Shown here: one piece after another, positions 45,283 through 54,039 of the stretch | How positions within the stretch are numbered: position 1 is the stretch's first letter | How the letters are laid out: each line of letters begins with the position of its first letter | Source of the DNA: JAYWGN01 sp043778255 | GTDB taxonomy: Bacteria; Bacteroidota; Bacteroidia; Chitinophagales; Chitinophagaceae | NCBI GenBank assembly: GCA_043778255.1 | Contig: JAYWGN010000054.1 | Coordinates: 1-64,000 of the forward strand | Direction: 5' to 3' | Length of the DNA stretch: 64,000 nucleotides | The notes under the pieces: generated by a model | The model's database searches: none | The model's input: the letters and a program-made list of their open reading frames with translations, nothing else | Told to the model about the DNA's origin: nothing | Program-made: the position numbers and the translations under genes

Positions 45283-46422
45283 TTACCCAATAGCTTTTTC
45301 CAAATCTGCTATAAGGTCATCGGCATCCTCTATGCCTACACTTAACCTAATGAGTGCATCACTAAGTCCGTTTTTCAACCGCTCTTCGGGTGGTATGCTA
45401 GCATGTGTCATTGTAGCTGGGTGGTTAATGAGGCTTTCTACTCCACCAAGGCTTTCGGCTAGGCTAAATAAGTGGGTGCTGGTGAGTACTCTTTTTGCAT
45501 CGTCAATGTTGTTGCCCTTTAGTACAAAACTTATCATACCTCCGTAGCCGTACATTTGCTGCTTTGCTATGGCATGGTTTGGATGGTCAGTAAACCCTGG
45601 CCAATATACTTTAGCTACCTTAGGATGGTTGCGTAACCAATGGGCAATTTTTTCTCCATTTTCGCAATGTGCTTTCATACGTATGCCGAGGGTTTTAATA
45701 CCTCGTAGTACAAGGAAACAGTCCATTGGACCAGGTACTGCACCACAGCTTTTTTGTATAAAATATAGTTCGTCCTTAAGCTTTACATCGTTACACATTA
45801 TACTGCCTTGTATTACATCGCTATGGCCGCCAAGGTATTTGGTGGCACTATGCATTACAATATCGGCACCGAGGTTGAGCGGGTTTTGTAATGCTGGCGA
45901 TGCAAAGGTATTGTCCACTACTAGCAATAAATTATGAGCTTTTGTAATGGCAGCTATTGCAGCAATATCAGTTATATTCATTAACGGATTGGTGGGGGTT
46001 TCTAACCATACCATTTTGGTATTGGGTGTAATGGCAGCTTGTACGTTAGCAGCCACTGTAGTATCTACCATTGTAAATTGTATGCCAAACTTGGCAAATA
46101 CTTTGGTAAATATGCGGTAGCTACCGCCATACATATCGTTAGCACACAGTACTTGGTTGCCGGGTACTAATAATTTAATAATGGCATCGGTGGCGGCTAC
46201 TCCGCTACTAAAGGCTAAGCCATAGTTAGCATTTTCAAGTACGGCTAGTGCATCTTCTAATGCTTTGCGGGTGGGGTTTTGGCTACGGGCATACTCATAA
46301 CCTTGGTTTACACCTGGGGCTTGTTGTACATAAGTACTGGTTTGGTATATGGGGGTCATTATGGCTCCTGTGCTTGGGTCGGGTTGTGAGCCTGCATGTA
46401 TGTATTGTGTAGCTTTTTTCAT
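45283..46422 (-). CDS. Cystathionine gamma-synthase/lyase family PLP enzyme
   Basis: 379 aa, fold-type I Cys/Met-metabolism enzyme. YEYARSQNPTRKALE near 43, FSSGVAATDAI near 73, DNTFASPALQNPL near 172, the PLP lysine in HSATKYLGGHSDV near 197 and SLGGVESLINHPATMTHASI near 330 are diagnostic. Could act as cystathionine gamma-synthase, gamma-lyase or beta-lyase; sequence alone does not decide. A hairpin related to that before lysA lies 18 bases upstream of its start. Confidence 0.92.
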   Translation of the reverse strand: MKKATQYIHAGSQPDPSTGAIMTPIYQTSTYVQQAPGVNQGYEYARSQNPTRKALEDALAVLENANYGLAFSSGVAATDAIIKLLVPGNQVLCANDMYGGSYRIFTKVFAKFGIQFTMVDTTVAANVQAAITPNTKMVWLETPTNPLMNITDIAAIAAITKAHNLLLVVDNTFASPALQNPLNLGADIVMHSATKYLGGHSDVIQGSIMCNDVKLKDELYFIQKSCGAVPGPMDCFLVLRGIKTLGIRMKAHCENGEKIAHWLRNHPKVAKVYWPGFTDHPNHAIAKQQMYGYGGMISFVLKGNNIDDAKRVLTSTHLFSLAESLGGVESLINHPATMTHASIPPEERLKNGLSDALIRLSVGIEDADDLIADLEKAIG

Positions 46423-46439
46423 GTGGAGTATTTGTGTTT

Positions 46440-46456
46440 ATCCGCCAAGGCGGGAT
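46440..46456. repeat. GC-rich hairpin in the leader of the cystathionine gamma-synthase-family gene
   Basis: ATCCGCCAAGGCGGGAT, read on the minus strand as AGCATCCCGCCTTGGCGGAT, begins 18 bases upstream of the start. It resembles AGCATCCGCCATGGCGGAT at 2191-2209 before lysA. The rest of the 46457-46716 spacer shows no gene. Confidence 0.65.
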
Positions 46457-46716
46457 GCTTTTTTATTGGGGTTATATGCTAGGCTGCAAGGTACGGCTGT
46501 TTGTATTAGATAAAGGTAATATGAATAGAAAATTAAATTGGAATAAAAGCAATATCATATTTACTTAGGGTGTAACACTAGCCCAATATATAACTACTGC
46601 CGAACGGTGCTAACGCCACTATAGCTTAATAGTAGTACCCTTGCTTGGCTTATAAAAAAACTAACCATGCCCTACTACCTAGGATGTAGTGTGGGCAACT
46701 GAAATTAGGAACAAAA

Positions 46717-47682
46717 TTATTCTACCACATCGGCTGGTGTACCTTCGTTTTTGTGTAGTACACTATACCATATACTGCCTGCCAAACACAGCACTATTAC
46801 TGCTAACGAAACCCATGTAGGCAGCTCGTAGTAAGCCTTTGGTACATTGGCATAATGTAGTAATGGCAACAACATTTTGATACCAATAAATACTAATACT
46901 ATGGCTATGCCTTTGGGCAAATAATCGAACTTGCTTACTGCACCGCGTAGTAAAAAAAACAGGGATCGTAACCCCAATACAGCAAATATATTGGAGGTGT
47001 ATATGACTAGCTTATCCATACTAATGCCCATAACGGCTGGTATACTATCGAGGGCAAATACGAGGTCGGTAGTGGCTACTAATATGGTTACTACAAATAA
47101 GGGTGTGTAATATTTTTTGCCGTTTTTTAATATGCTCATTTTGCTACCATTATACTCAGTTGTAATGGGCAGAAACTTTTGTAAAAATTTGTACACTTTA
47201 TTATCTTTAGGATCTACCTCTTCATCACTATCGGATGTAAACATGGTGTAACCTGTATATAATAAAAATGCCCCAAAAAAGTAGAGTACTTCATGAAATT
47301 TGTTAACCAACTCCACACCTAATGTTATAAATATAACACGAAGTATAATGGCAAATAATATACCTATTAATAATATACGACCATAGTTGGCTTGGCTTAC
47401 TGCAAAAGCAGTAAATATGAGGATAAACACAAAAATATTATCGATACTAAGGCTCCACTCCATAAGGTAAGCACTTATAAATGCTACGGCTGTTACATGC
47501 CCTTTTTGTACCCATACAAATGCAAAAAATATAAGGGCTAATGCTACCCAAAATGTGGTTTGAATTAGGGCTTGCTTTATGGTAACTACAGCATTTTTTT
47601 TGCTCATTAGGCCAAGGTCGAATATGAGGGCTATTACTACTACTACACCAAATACGGCATATATAATTTGATCGGTTGTCAT
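46717..47682 (-). CDS. TerC/Alx-family integral membrane protein
   Basis: 321 aa from ATG 47682 (MTTDQIIYAVFG); the earlier in-frame start adds seven residues. About nine hydrophobic segments. The conserved acidic motifs EWSLSIDNIFVFILIF (near 73) and ATTDLVFALDSIPAVMG (near 200) mark TerC/Alx proteins, implicated in manganese homeostasis and metalation of exported proteins. Short polar linker with DSDEEVDPKDNK near 150. Divergent from the hydrolase gene. Confidence 0.9.
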   Translation of the reverse strand: MTTDQIIYAVFGVVVVIALIFDLGLMSKKNAVVTIKQALIQTTFWVALALIFFAFVWVQKGHVTAVAFISAYLMEWSLSIDNIFVFILIFTAFAVSQANYGRILLIGILFAIILRVIFITLGVELVNKFHEVLYFFGAFLLYTGYTMFTSDSDEEVDPKDNKVYKFLQKFLPITTEYNGSKMSILKNGKKYYTPLFVVTILVATTDLVFALDSIPAVMGISMDKLVIYTSNIFAVLGLRSLFFLLRGAVSKFDYLPKGIAIVLVFIGIKMLLPLLHYANVPKAYYELPTWVSLAVIVLCLAGSIWYSVLHKNEGTPADVVE

Positions 47683-47778
47683 TATAATGTTTATGAGGCG
47701 CAAAGTTACTACAACTTAAATTATTATGTATTGATATGATTAATAAATTGTAATTTGTTTGTTAATTGTAACAATAAT

Positions 47779-48564
47779 ATGCCTGTAATTGTATGGATAA
47801 TAATGGTGGTAATTGCACTATTGCTTATAGCGTATTTGGTACAGGAACGGTTAATATTTAAACCCGAAAAACTTCACCAAAATTTTGCTTATAAGTACGA
47901 TGCTCCTTTTGAAGAATTATTTTTTGATATAGAGCCTGGTGTACGTATTAATGGCTTACATTTTTATAAGCAAAAGCCAGGTGGGTTAATCCTCTACTTC
48001 CATGGCAACACACGTAGTATAAAGGGTTGGGCTAAGTATGCTAAGGACTTTTATAGGTACAATTATGATGTAGTATTGGTTGATTACCGTGGCTTTGGCA
48101 AAAGTACTGGTAAGCGTACCGAAGACAAGTTGCACAGTGATATGCAGTTTGTATATGATAGCCTTAAAAAAACCTACCCCGAAAACCACTTAATTGTATA
48201 TGGCCGTAGTATGGGTAGTGGCTTTGCTACCAAGTTGGCTGCTACTAATAACCCTAGGTACTTAATACTTGATGCTCCTTATTATAGTTTTAAAAAAGTA
48301 GTGGAACGGTTTGTGCCTATACTACCCATTAACTGGGTGTTACGCTACCAACTCCGTACTGACAGATGGATTGCTAAAGTTAAATGCCCTACTTATATAC
48401 TACATGGCACTAAAGATTCGCTAATACCAATAAGCCATAGTGAAGCTTTGCAGGCATTTAACCCTAAGGCAATAACGCTAATAAGAATACACGGTGGTAA
48501 GCATAATAACTTACCGGAGTACCCGGAGTATCACAACTTTATTAGAGATATATTGCAGCATTAA
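47779..48564 (+). CDS. Membrane-anchored alpha/beta hydrolase
   Basis: 261 aa from ATG 47779, giving an N-terminal membrane helix (VIVWIIMVVIALLLIAYLV). Catalytic triad candidates are the nucleophile Ser in VYGRSMGSGFATKL, Asp in HGTKDSLIP and His in IHGGKHNNLPEY. LYFHGNTRSIKGW carries the oxyanion-loop HGN. Resembles the BEM46/YqkD-like group of serine hydrolases; the substrate is unknown. Confidence 0.85.
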   Translation: MPVIVWIIMVVIALLLIAYLVQERLIFKPEKLHQNFAYKYDAPFEELFFDIEPGVRINGLHFYKQKPGGLILYFHGNTRSIKGWAKYAKDFYRYNYDVVLVDYRGFGKSTGKRTEDKLHSDMQFVYDSLKKTYPENHLIVYGRSMGSGFATKLAATNNPRYLILDAPYYSFKKVVERFVPILPINWVLRYQLRTDRWIAKVKCPTYILHGTKDSLIPISHSEALQAFNPKAITLIRIHGGKHNNLPEYPEYHNFIRDILQH

Positions 48565-48570
48565 TGGCTA

Positions 48571-49713
48571 CTACCTAAAGCTATATTGCAGTGCCAATAC
48601 TATTTGGTTGCTAAGTTCAGTTATTAATTGTGTTTGCATTTGATTGGTATCAACGTTTCTATTTGTTGTGTTATTTATTTGGGTTAATTGGTTGGTGGTT
48701 AAGGCTCGTTTGTCGCCACTGTAAGTGGCTGTGGTATTGGTAAAGTTGTAATTGGCTTGTAAGTTTTTGTTATCAATGTATTGATTGCTAAATACATCTT
48801 GTACTAATAGTTTTATACTTGCAATATAGTTTTGTGTAGTTTGTTGTTCGGTATATTTGGCTTGCACTGTACCGTACACTCTTACTATACTATCGGGTCT
48901 TATTATAGTTTCACTTATTAGTACATTTTCTTTTTGCATATTTACTACTGTGTTGTTGGTATAGTCTTGGTTTTTTTCAATACCGTGGTACCAAAGTTCA
49001 ATTTTATTATCAACCCTTATATTGTTGGTATATGCTGTGTAGTTGGTATAGTACTTTACAAACATATTGTTGTTATTATGTTGCAGGTTGTTTTGCAGTT
49101 CATTTTCTAATTGGTTAAGGGTATTGTTATAGGTATAATAATATTGATTAGTTTGTATGGGTGCTATTACAATATTAGTTATTGCAAGTGCTAAGGCTTG
49201 TTGCTTAAAACTTTCAATTTGGGTACTATTATTATCGTAATATTGAGCAGTTGTATATTCATAGTAGGCTAATTTGGCGTTGGCTTTTGTAGCATAATCC
49301 ATATAGGCATTACCTCTTGTAACCCTTACCTGTGCTGCATTAGCATTAGCATTGTATAGTTCAGTGGCATAATTAATTGGTGCAACTATTTGTAAAGCAT
49401 TCTCGCTTTTTAGTATAGCATTGTATAAGCTTTGCAATGTGTTATAATGCTTTGCTATGGCCTCCCATTTAAGTTCATTATTAGTTTGTTTAAGTTGTTG
49501 TATAGCATCTTCATTTTCGGTTACTGCTTTGGTATATGCATTGGCAAATGTTGTTTTGCTTTCTGTGGACAATTTATCTTTTTTCGATTTTTTTACACCA
49601 GTAAATACTGCTTTTTCATAGTCGCCTTTTTGGTATAATTTATCTACACTTTTGCATGATGCTACTGTAATTATAAAAAGTAAGGCTGTGTTGAAGTAAA
49701 TATTTGTTTTCAT
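48571..49713 (-). CDS. Predicted lipoprotein of unknown function
   Basis: 380 aa from ATG 49713, giving the lipoprotein signal MKTNIYFNTALLFIITVASC with the lipobox Cys at about residue 20. The mature N-terminus, KSVDKLYQKGDYEKAVF, looks like a TPR-like helix pair; the rest is Asn/Gln/Thr-rich with helical and strand segments. No catalytic motif. Follows the VWA gene with an 83-base gap and may be in its operon. Confidence 0.7.
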   Translation of the reverse strand: MKTNIYFNTALLFIITVASCKSVDKLYQKGDYEKAVFTGVKKSKKDKLSTESKTTFANAYTKAVTENEDAIQQLKQTNNELKWEAIAKHYNTLQSLYNAILKSENALQIVAPINYATELYNANANAAQVRVTRGNAYMDYATKANAKLAYYEYTTAQYYDNNSTQIESFKQQALALAITNIVIAPIQTNQYYYTYNNTLNQLENELQNNLQHNNNNMFVKYYTNYTAYTNNIRVDNKIELWYHGIEKNQDYTNNTVVNMQKENVLISETIIRPDSIVRVYGTVQAKYTEQQTTQNYIASIKLLVQDVFSNQYIDNKNLQANYNFTNTTATYSGDKRALTTNQLTQINNTTNRNVDTNQMQTQLITELSNQIVLALQYSFR

Positions 49714-49817
49714 ACATAAGGTTTTGAGGTTCACCTATTGTAATACCAATGCTGTTCCAATTATTGATGGGGTGTAAGTATTAGGAAATGTTTAACAGTG
49801 GAAATAAAACTCAACAC

Positions 49818-51611
49818 CTACTCACCTTTACCACCTTTGCCCTTTCGTTTTTTTGTACTGCTTGGTTCGTATATTTTTTTGGCTTTTTCTACCAATTGCA
49901 AAAACTCTACTTGTATGCTGTTAGTAGCATCTGTACAGGGTTGTGCAAGTTTTAATATATCATCTAATAGCACATTTTTAAAATAATTAGATTGCTTTAC
50001 ATAGCCACCAAACATTGCAATAGCACTTGCTAATAGGTATTGTTTGGGTAGTGTAGTATTGGGTTTGTAATTGTTGCTACAAGTGTAGGCAATATTTTTA
50101 TTTGCCTTATTGGTAGGGTCAATATATTGTATATTAAGGGTAGCTATAGTTTGGGTAGTATTGTTTTTTATAGTATCACATACCAAATTTTTGGTTGGCT
50201 CTATTTCAAATACTATAATGCCACTATAACCCGAACCTACTTCACCACCGTCTATTTGGCTACTGGTATCGGCTAATGCATTTTGCTTATTGTCAAAGCC
50301 TAACAATCGGTATTCGCTTACTAAGTTAGGGTTAAATGTTATGTTCATAAACGTTTTATCGGCAACACTGTATAGGGTTTGAGTCATTTCTTTTACAAGT
50401 ACTTTTTCAGCTTCTGTTTCGGAATCTATGTAGGCAAAGTTGCCATTTCCTTTTTTGGCTAACACCTCCAACTTACTATCTTTATAATTACCCATACCTA
50501 TACCAAGGCAGGTAAGGTATATGCCTGTTTGGCTTTGTATGGTTATAAGTTTTTGCAACTCTTCCTCATCGGCTATGCCTACATTAAAGTCGCCGTCGGT
50601 GGCTAATATTACTCGGTTATTTCCTGTTTTGGTATATTTATTTTTGGCAATGCCATAAGCAATTTTTATAGCACTTTCGCCAGGTGTATCGCCAGTGGCA
50701 TCCATAGCTTCTATTACTTTTAATATACTATCCTTATAGTAGCCACTTATAGGTGGCAATGCTACATCAACCCTGCCACCGTAGGTTACAATGGCAATGG
50801 TATCTTTTGTACGTAGGTTATTAACTAGTAATCTAAATGCTGCTTTAAGTAAGGGTAATCTATTTTGCAATTCCATAGAGCCACTATTATCAACCAAAAA
50901 TACAAGGTTACTATTGGGTAGTTTTTCGAGGTCAATTTTTTTGGCAGCAATGTTAACAAATAGTAATTGGTGTGCTACATTCCAAGGGCAACTAGCTAAT
51001 TGCGATTGTATGGCAAATGTTTGGTTAGGTAGTACGGTGGGTGCTGCAAGGTTAAAGTAATTTATCATTTCGTTAATACGAACTGCATTGGTAGGTACTT
51101 TGCTTTTGGTATTAATAAATCGGCGGATGTTGCTATAGCTTGCTTTATCGGTATTAACAGCAAACCCTGTGGTAGGGTAACTTGTAGCTTTTATAAATTC
51201 ATTTTCTACAAGGTTGCTATAACTTTCGTTGTTGGTGAATATATTAAATTGCCTATCGTTTTTTAAGTCTTTTACAAGGGTCGATAATCGGGGTTTTTGC
51301 ATAAAAGCTACCGATGCTAATAGCTTTATTTTTATAGTATTATATTTATTTTCAAATATAGGAACCACCGTTTTTTCGTAGCCATCTACTATTATTGTAA
51401 ATGTATCAACACCAAGCCTGCTACTCATAAGCCCAAAGCTACCACTGCTACCGGCACTATATTGCATTTTATTGCTATGCATATAAATAGTAGCATTCGG
51501 TATTAGTTTATTCTTTTCATCTAATACTTCGCCTCGCATATAATGTTGGGTATATATGTTGCCCATAAGGCATTGGCATAATATGTAAATGCAAAGCGTT
51601 TTCAAATACAA
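49818..51611 (-). CDS. Exported von Willebrand factor A-domain protein (YfbK-like)
   Basis: 597 aa. Hydrophobic signal-like N-terminus, then a carboxypeptidase-like regulatory repeat (about 25-95), the lead segment (YSNIRRFINTKSKVPTNAVR), and a VWA domain (about 230-410) with MIDAS motif LVFLVDNSGSM and the Thr/Asp elements in TYGGRVD and LATDGDFNVG. A DUF3520-like C-terminal domain follows, then a basic tail (KKRKGKGGKG). The start appears to be TTG at 51611 or 51605; the next ATG would delete the signal sequence. Confidence 0.85.
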   Translation of the reverse strand: MYLKTLCIYILCQCLMGNIYTQHYMRGEVLDEKNKLIPNATIYMHSNKMQYSAGSSGSFGLMSSRLGVDTFTIIVDGYEKTVVPIFENKYNTIKIKLLASVAFMQKPRLSTLVKDLKNDRQFNIFTNNESYSNLVENEFIKATSYPTTGFAVNTDKASYSNIRRFINTKSKVPTNAVRINEMINYFNLAAPTVLPNQTFAIQSQLASCPWNVAHQLLFVNIAAKKIDLEKLPNSNLVFLVDNSGSMELQNRLPLLKAAFRLLVNNLRTKDTIAIVTYGGRVDVALPPISGYYKDSILKVIEAMDATGDTPGESAIKIAYGIAKNKYTKTGNNRVILATDGDFNVGIADEEELQKLITIQSQTGIYLTCLGIGMGNYKDSKLEVLAKKGNGNFAYIDSETEAEKVLVKEMTQTLYSVADKTFMNITFNPNLVSEYRLLGFDNKQNALADTSSQIDGGEVGSGYSGIIVFEIEPTKNLVCDTIKNNTTQTIATLNIQYIDPTNKANKNIAYTCSNNYKPNTTLPKQYLLASAIAMFGGYVKQSNYFKNVLLDDILKLAQPCTDATNSIQVEFLQLVEKAKKIYEPSSTKKRKGKGGKGE

Positions 51612-51645
51612 AAAGTTAAGTAAGTAAGTTACAACTTTTTATTTG

Positions 51646-52182
51646 CTATTCCACTAATTTGTATATTTCGGGTAGGTTTCGTCCAAGGCCGTCATAATCT
51701 AATCCATAGCCTAATACAAATTTATTTTCTATGGCAAAGCCTAAATACTTTATGGTTAACGGAAATTTAATAGCATCTGGTTTGTGTAGCAAACTACAAA
51801 TATTAACAGTAGCAGGTTGTTGGTTATATAGTTGTGGTAAAAATTCGTGGAGGGTTTTACCCGTATCAATAATATCTTCTATTATTACTACATGCCTGTC
51901 TTTAAGGCTTTCATCGAGTCCAATACTTGTTATTACATTACCCGTACTTTTAGTGCCTTTATAGCTTACTAATTTTATAAAGCATATTTCGGCTTCAATA
52001 TTTATTTGCTTAAATAAATCGGCAGCAAATATGAACGACCCATTAAGTATAGCTATAAATAAAGGCTTTTTATTTTCGTAATCAATATTAATTTGTTCTG
52101 CCATTTGGGCTATACGTTCGGCTAGTTGGTTAGCACTCATCCATGGTTCAAATTGCTTGTCGTGTACGGTAATGTTGGTCAT
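51646..52182 (-). CDS. hpt: Hypoxanthine phosphoribosyltransferase
   Basis: 178 aa. Salvages hypoxanthine (and guanine) to nucleotides using PRPP. PRPP-loop motif HVVIIEDIIDTGKTLHEFLP near residue 97, flexible-loop segment KLVSYKGTKSTGN near 72 and purine-site YLGFAIENKFVLGYGLDYDG near 145. In a leftward operon with the glucosaminidase and O-methyltransferase genes (46-base gap). Confidence 0.92.
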   Translation of the reverse strand: MTNITVHDKQFEPWMSANQLAERIAQMAEQINIDYENKKPLFIAILNGSFIFAADLFKQINIEAEICFIKLVSYKGTKSTGNVITSIGLDESLKDRHVVIIEDIIDTGKTLHEFLPQLYNQQPATVNICSLLHKPDAIKFPLTIKYLGFAIENKFVLGYGLDYDGLGRNLPEIYKLVE

Positions 52183-52228
52183 ACTATTGTTGTATTTTAT
52201 TTACAATATAAAAGTGAAAATTTTAAAC

Positions 52229-53182
52229 TTATTTGGTAAGCGTAAGTACTGTACCTACGGTTGGTTTTTGGTTGTAGCGTAAGTTATTTAGCGTTAGCAA
52301 TACCTCTAATCTTATGCCTTCCATTTGTGCTATATCGTACAAAGTTTCGGTAGCTTTTACGGTATGTGTTGGTACTGCACCTTGCTTACGTTTACGTTGT
52401 ATAAATATTAAATTGTTGTTAGTAAGTATATCATCGGTAGTACTATTAAGGTCGTTAAATTCTAATAACCTATCCAATGTTAAGTTATATTTATTGGCAA
52501 TTGCCAATAGTGATGTACCTGCTAATGCCCTTACAGCCTTAGTTTGGTTAATATAATATATTTTGCTGAGGTCTTGTTGCTCCACTATATTATTAGGTAC
52601 GGCTATACTATTAGTTTGTATGGGGTTCATTGTACTATCATTTGGTACTGTTATAGTTTCAGTTTTTATATACCTAATATTTTCACCTTTTGTGTATTCG
52701 TTTAAGTTATATTTTTCTATAAGGTCTATTAGTTTTTGTGCATATTGAGGGTTGGTGGCATAGCCTGCTTTTTTTAGGCCTTTGGCCCAAGCTATATAAT
52801 CGGTTCTATCTAATTCAAACAAAAATGCGTAGCGATTATTTATTTTTAAAAAATTAGAATGATCGGCATACGATTGTTCAATAGTTGTATATTTTCTAAA
52901 GCATTCGCCCCTTGCATCATCATTATGATATACCTTTTCGCCCTCCCAAGTTTCTTTACATTTAATACCAAAATGGTTATTGCTTTTTAAAGCCAATTCG
53001 CTATTGCCACTCTCACTTTCTAATATACCTTGTGCTAGTGTAATAGCGGCTGGTACTCCACTACGTTCCATTTCTTGCACAGCAGTAATACCATACTTAT
53101 TTATATAATCAATTGGTGTTGGCCTTTGGCAAAATGTATTTTGTACGGTAGCCGTTAGTAGTAAAAGCAGTATATATTTCAT
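52229..53182 (-). CDS. Glucosaminidase with LysM repeats (cell-wall hydrolase)
   Basis: 317 aa. Signal peptide ends near TFCQ (18). GH73 glucosaminidase domain (about 25-170): SGVPAAITLAQGILESESGN with the catalytic Glu, LKSNNHFGIKCKE, and YATNPQYAQKLIDLIEKYNL. Two LysM modules (about 205-250 and 272-317), with LLAIANKYNLTLDRLLEFN and THTVKATETLYDIAQMEGI, should bind peptidoglycan. Starts four bases after the O-methyltransferase stop. Confidence 0.9.
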   Translation of the reverse strand: MKYILLLLLTATVQNTFCQRPTPIDYINKYGITAVQEMERSGVPAAITLAQGILESESGNSELALKSNNHFGIKCKETWEGEKVYHNDDARGECFRKYTTIEQSYADHSNFLKINNRYAFLFELDRTDYIAWAKGLKKAGYATNPQYAQKLIDLIEKYNLNEYTKGENIRYIKTETITVPNDSTMNPIQTNSIAVPNNIVEQQDLSKIYYINQTKAVRALAGTSLLAIANKYNLTLDRLLEFNDLNSTTDDILTNNNLIFIQRKRKQGAVPTHTVKATETLYDIAQMEGIRLEVLLTLNNLRYNQKPTVGTVLTLTK

Positions 53183-53186
53183 TATG

Positions 53187-53825
53187 TTATTTTTTAAGTA
53201 TTATCATTATGCCATCTCGTACGGTAAGCAGTACATGTTGTATGGCTGTATCATTTTTTATTTTTTGGTTAAATGCATGTATAGCAATTGCATTTTTACC
53301 AGTAATAGTTGGTTCCAATACCTGCCCATGAAACAACACATTATCAACCAATATAATGCCACCTTGTTTTACCTGCGGCAAAATTAAATCATAATATTTA
53401 CAATAATTCACTTTATCAGCATCTATAAATACCAAATCCCACAGGGGTGTTAAGGTGGGTAGTATAGCTAATGCATGGCCAATATGTAAGTGTATATTAT
53501 TATGGTAAATGCTTTTGTTAAAATAATTTTGTGCAATAGCAGCATCGGCAGCTCGTAACTCAATAGTATGCAACTGCCCTTGTGGTTGCATACCTACAGC
53601 CAAACACAATGCACTAAAGCCTGTAAATGTACCTACCTCCAATATATAATTTGGCTTAATTATACTACTCATAATTTGTAGCAATTGCCCTTGCACAGCA
53701 CCGCTTATCATGTGTGGTTGAGCATGGTTGGCTTGGGTATAGTCAAGTATTTGTTGCAGCAAAGTACTAATAGGTGTACTATGTTGGGCCGCATAAGTTT
53801 CGGCTAGTGGGTTAGTTATATCCAA
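53187..53825 (-). CDS. SAM-dependent O-methyltransferase (caffeoyl-CoA OMT-like)
   Basis: 212 aa. SAM-binding motif ILEVGTFTGFSALCLA near residue 60, acidic strand LHTIELRAAD, metal- and substrate-site segment WDLVFIDADKVNYCKYYD near 135 and GGIILVDNVLFHGQV near 160. Members methylate small catechol-like molecules; the substrate here is unknown. Head of the leftward operon with the glucosaminidase and hpt; divergent from pckA. Confidence 0.9.
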   Translation of the reverse strand: MDITNPLAETYAAQHSTPISTLLQQILDYTQANHAQPHMISGAVQGQLLQIMSSIIKPNYILEVGTFTGFSALCLAVGMQPQGQLHTIELRAADAAIAQNYFNKSIYHNNIHLHIGHALAILPTLTPLWDLVFIDADKVNYCKYYDLILPQVKQGGIILVDNVLFHGQVLEPTITGKNAIAIHAFNQKIKNDTAIQHVLLTVRDGIMIILKK

Positions 53826-54007
53826 TGTTATTTTTTATTGCAAAAATAAATCTTTGTTATTAAAAATTTTTTAATATTTATGTTAAAAAGTAGTATTTAT
53901 TAACAAAATAATGATAATGCATTTAAAAATTTATAAAAAATTTAACAAAACTACAAAATGCATAACAATTAATTAACCAAGCATTTTACCTAAACAAACA
54001 AACCAAC

Positions 54008-54015
54008 TAACTTTG
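54008..54015 (+). promoter_or_regulatory. -7 promoter element of pckA
   Basis: TAACTTTG matches TAnnTTTG, followed by CAAAC; the start codon lies 24 bases on. No clear -33 TTTG is seen at the expected distance. Confidence 0.5.
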
Positions 54016-54039
54016 CAAACTAACAACCGTTAGTATAAT

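Noticed and set aside
20567..46680. Possible dispersed repeat: CTAACGCCAC with a downstream ATGCCCTAC-x-ACCT in two spacers (20567-20615 and 46610-46680)
   Set aside because: The spacing differs (35 versus 57 bases) and the sequence between does not align; chance or a very degenerate element cannot be told apart.
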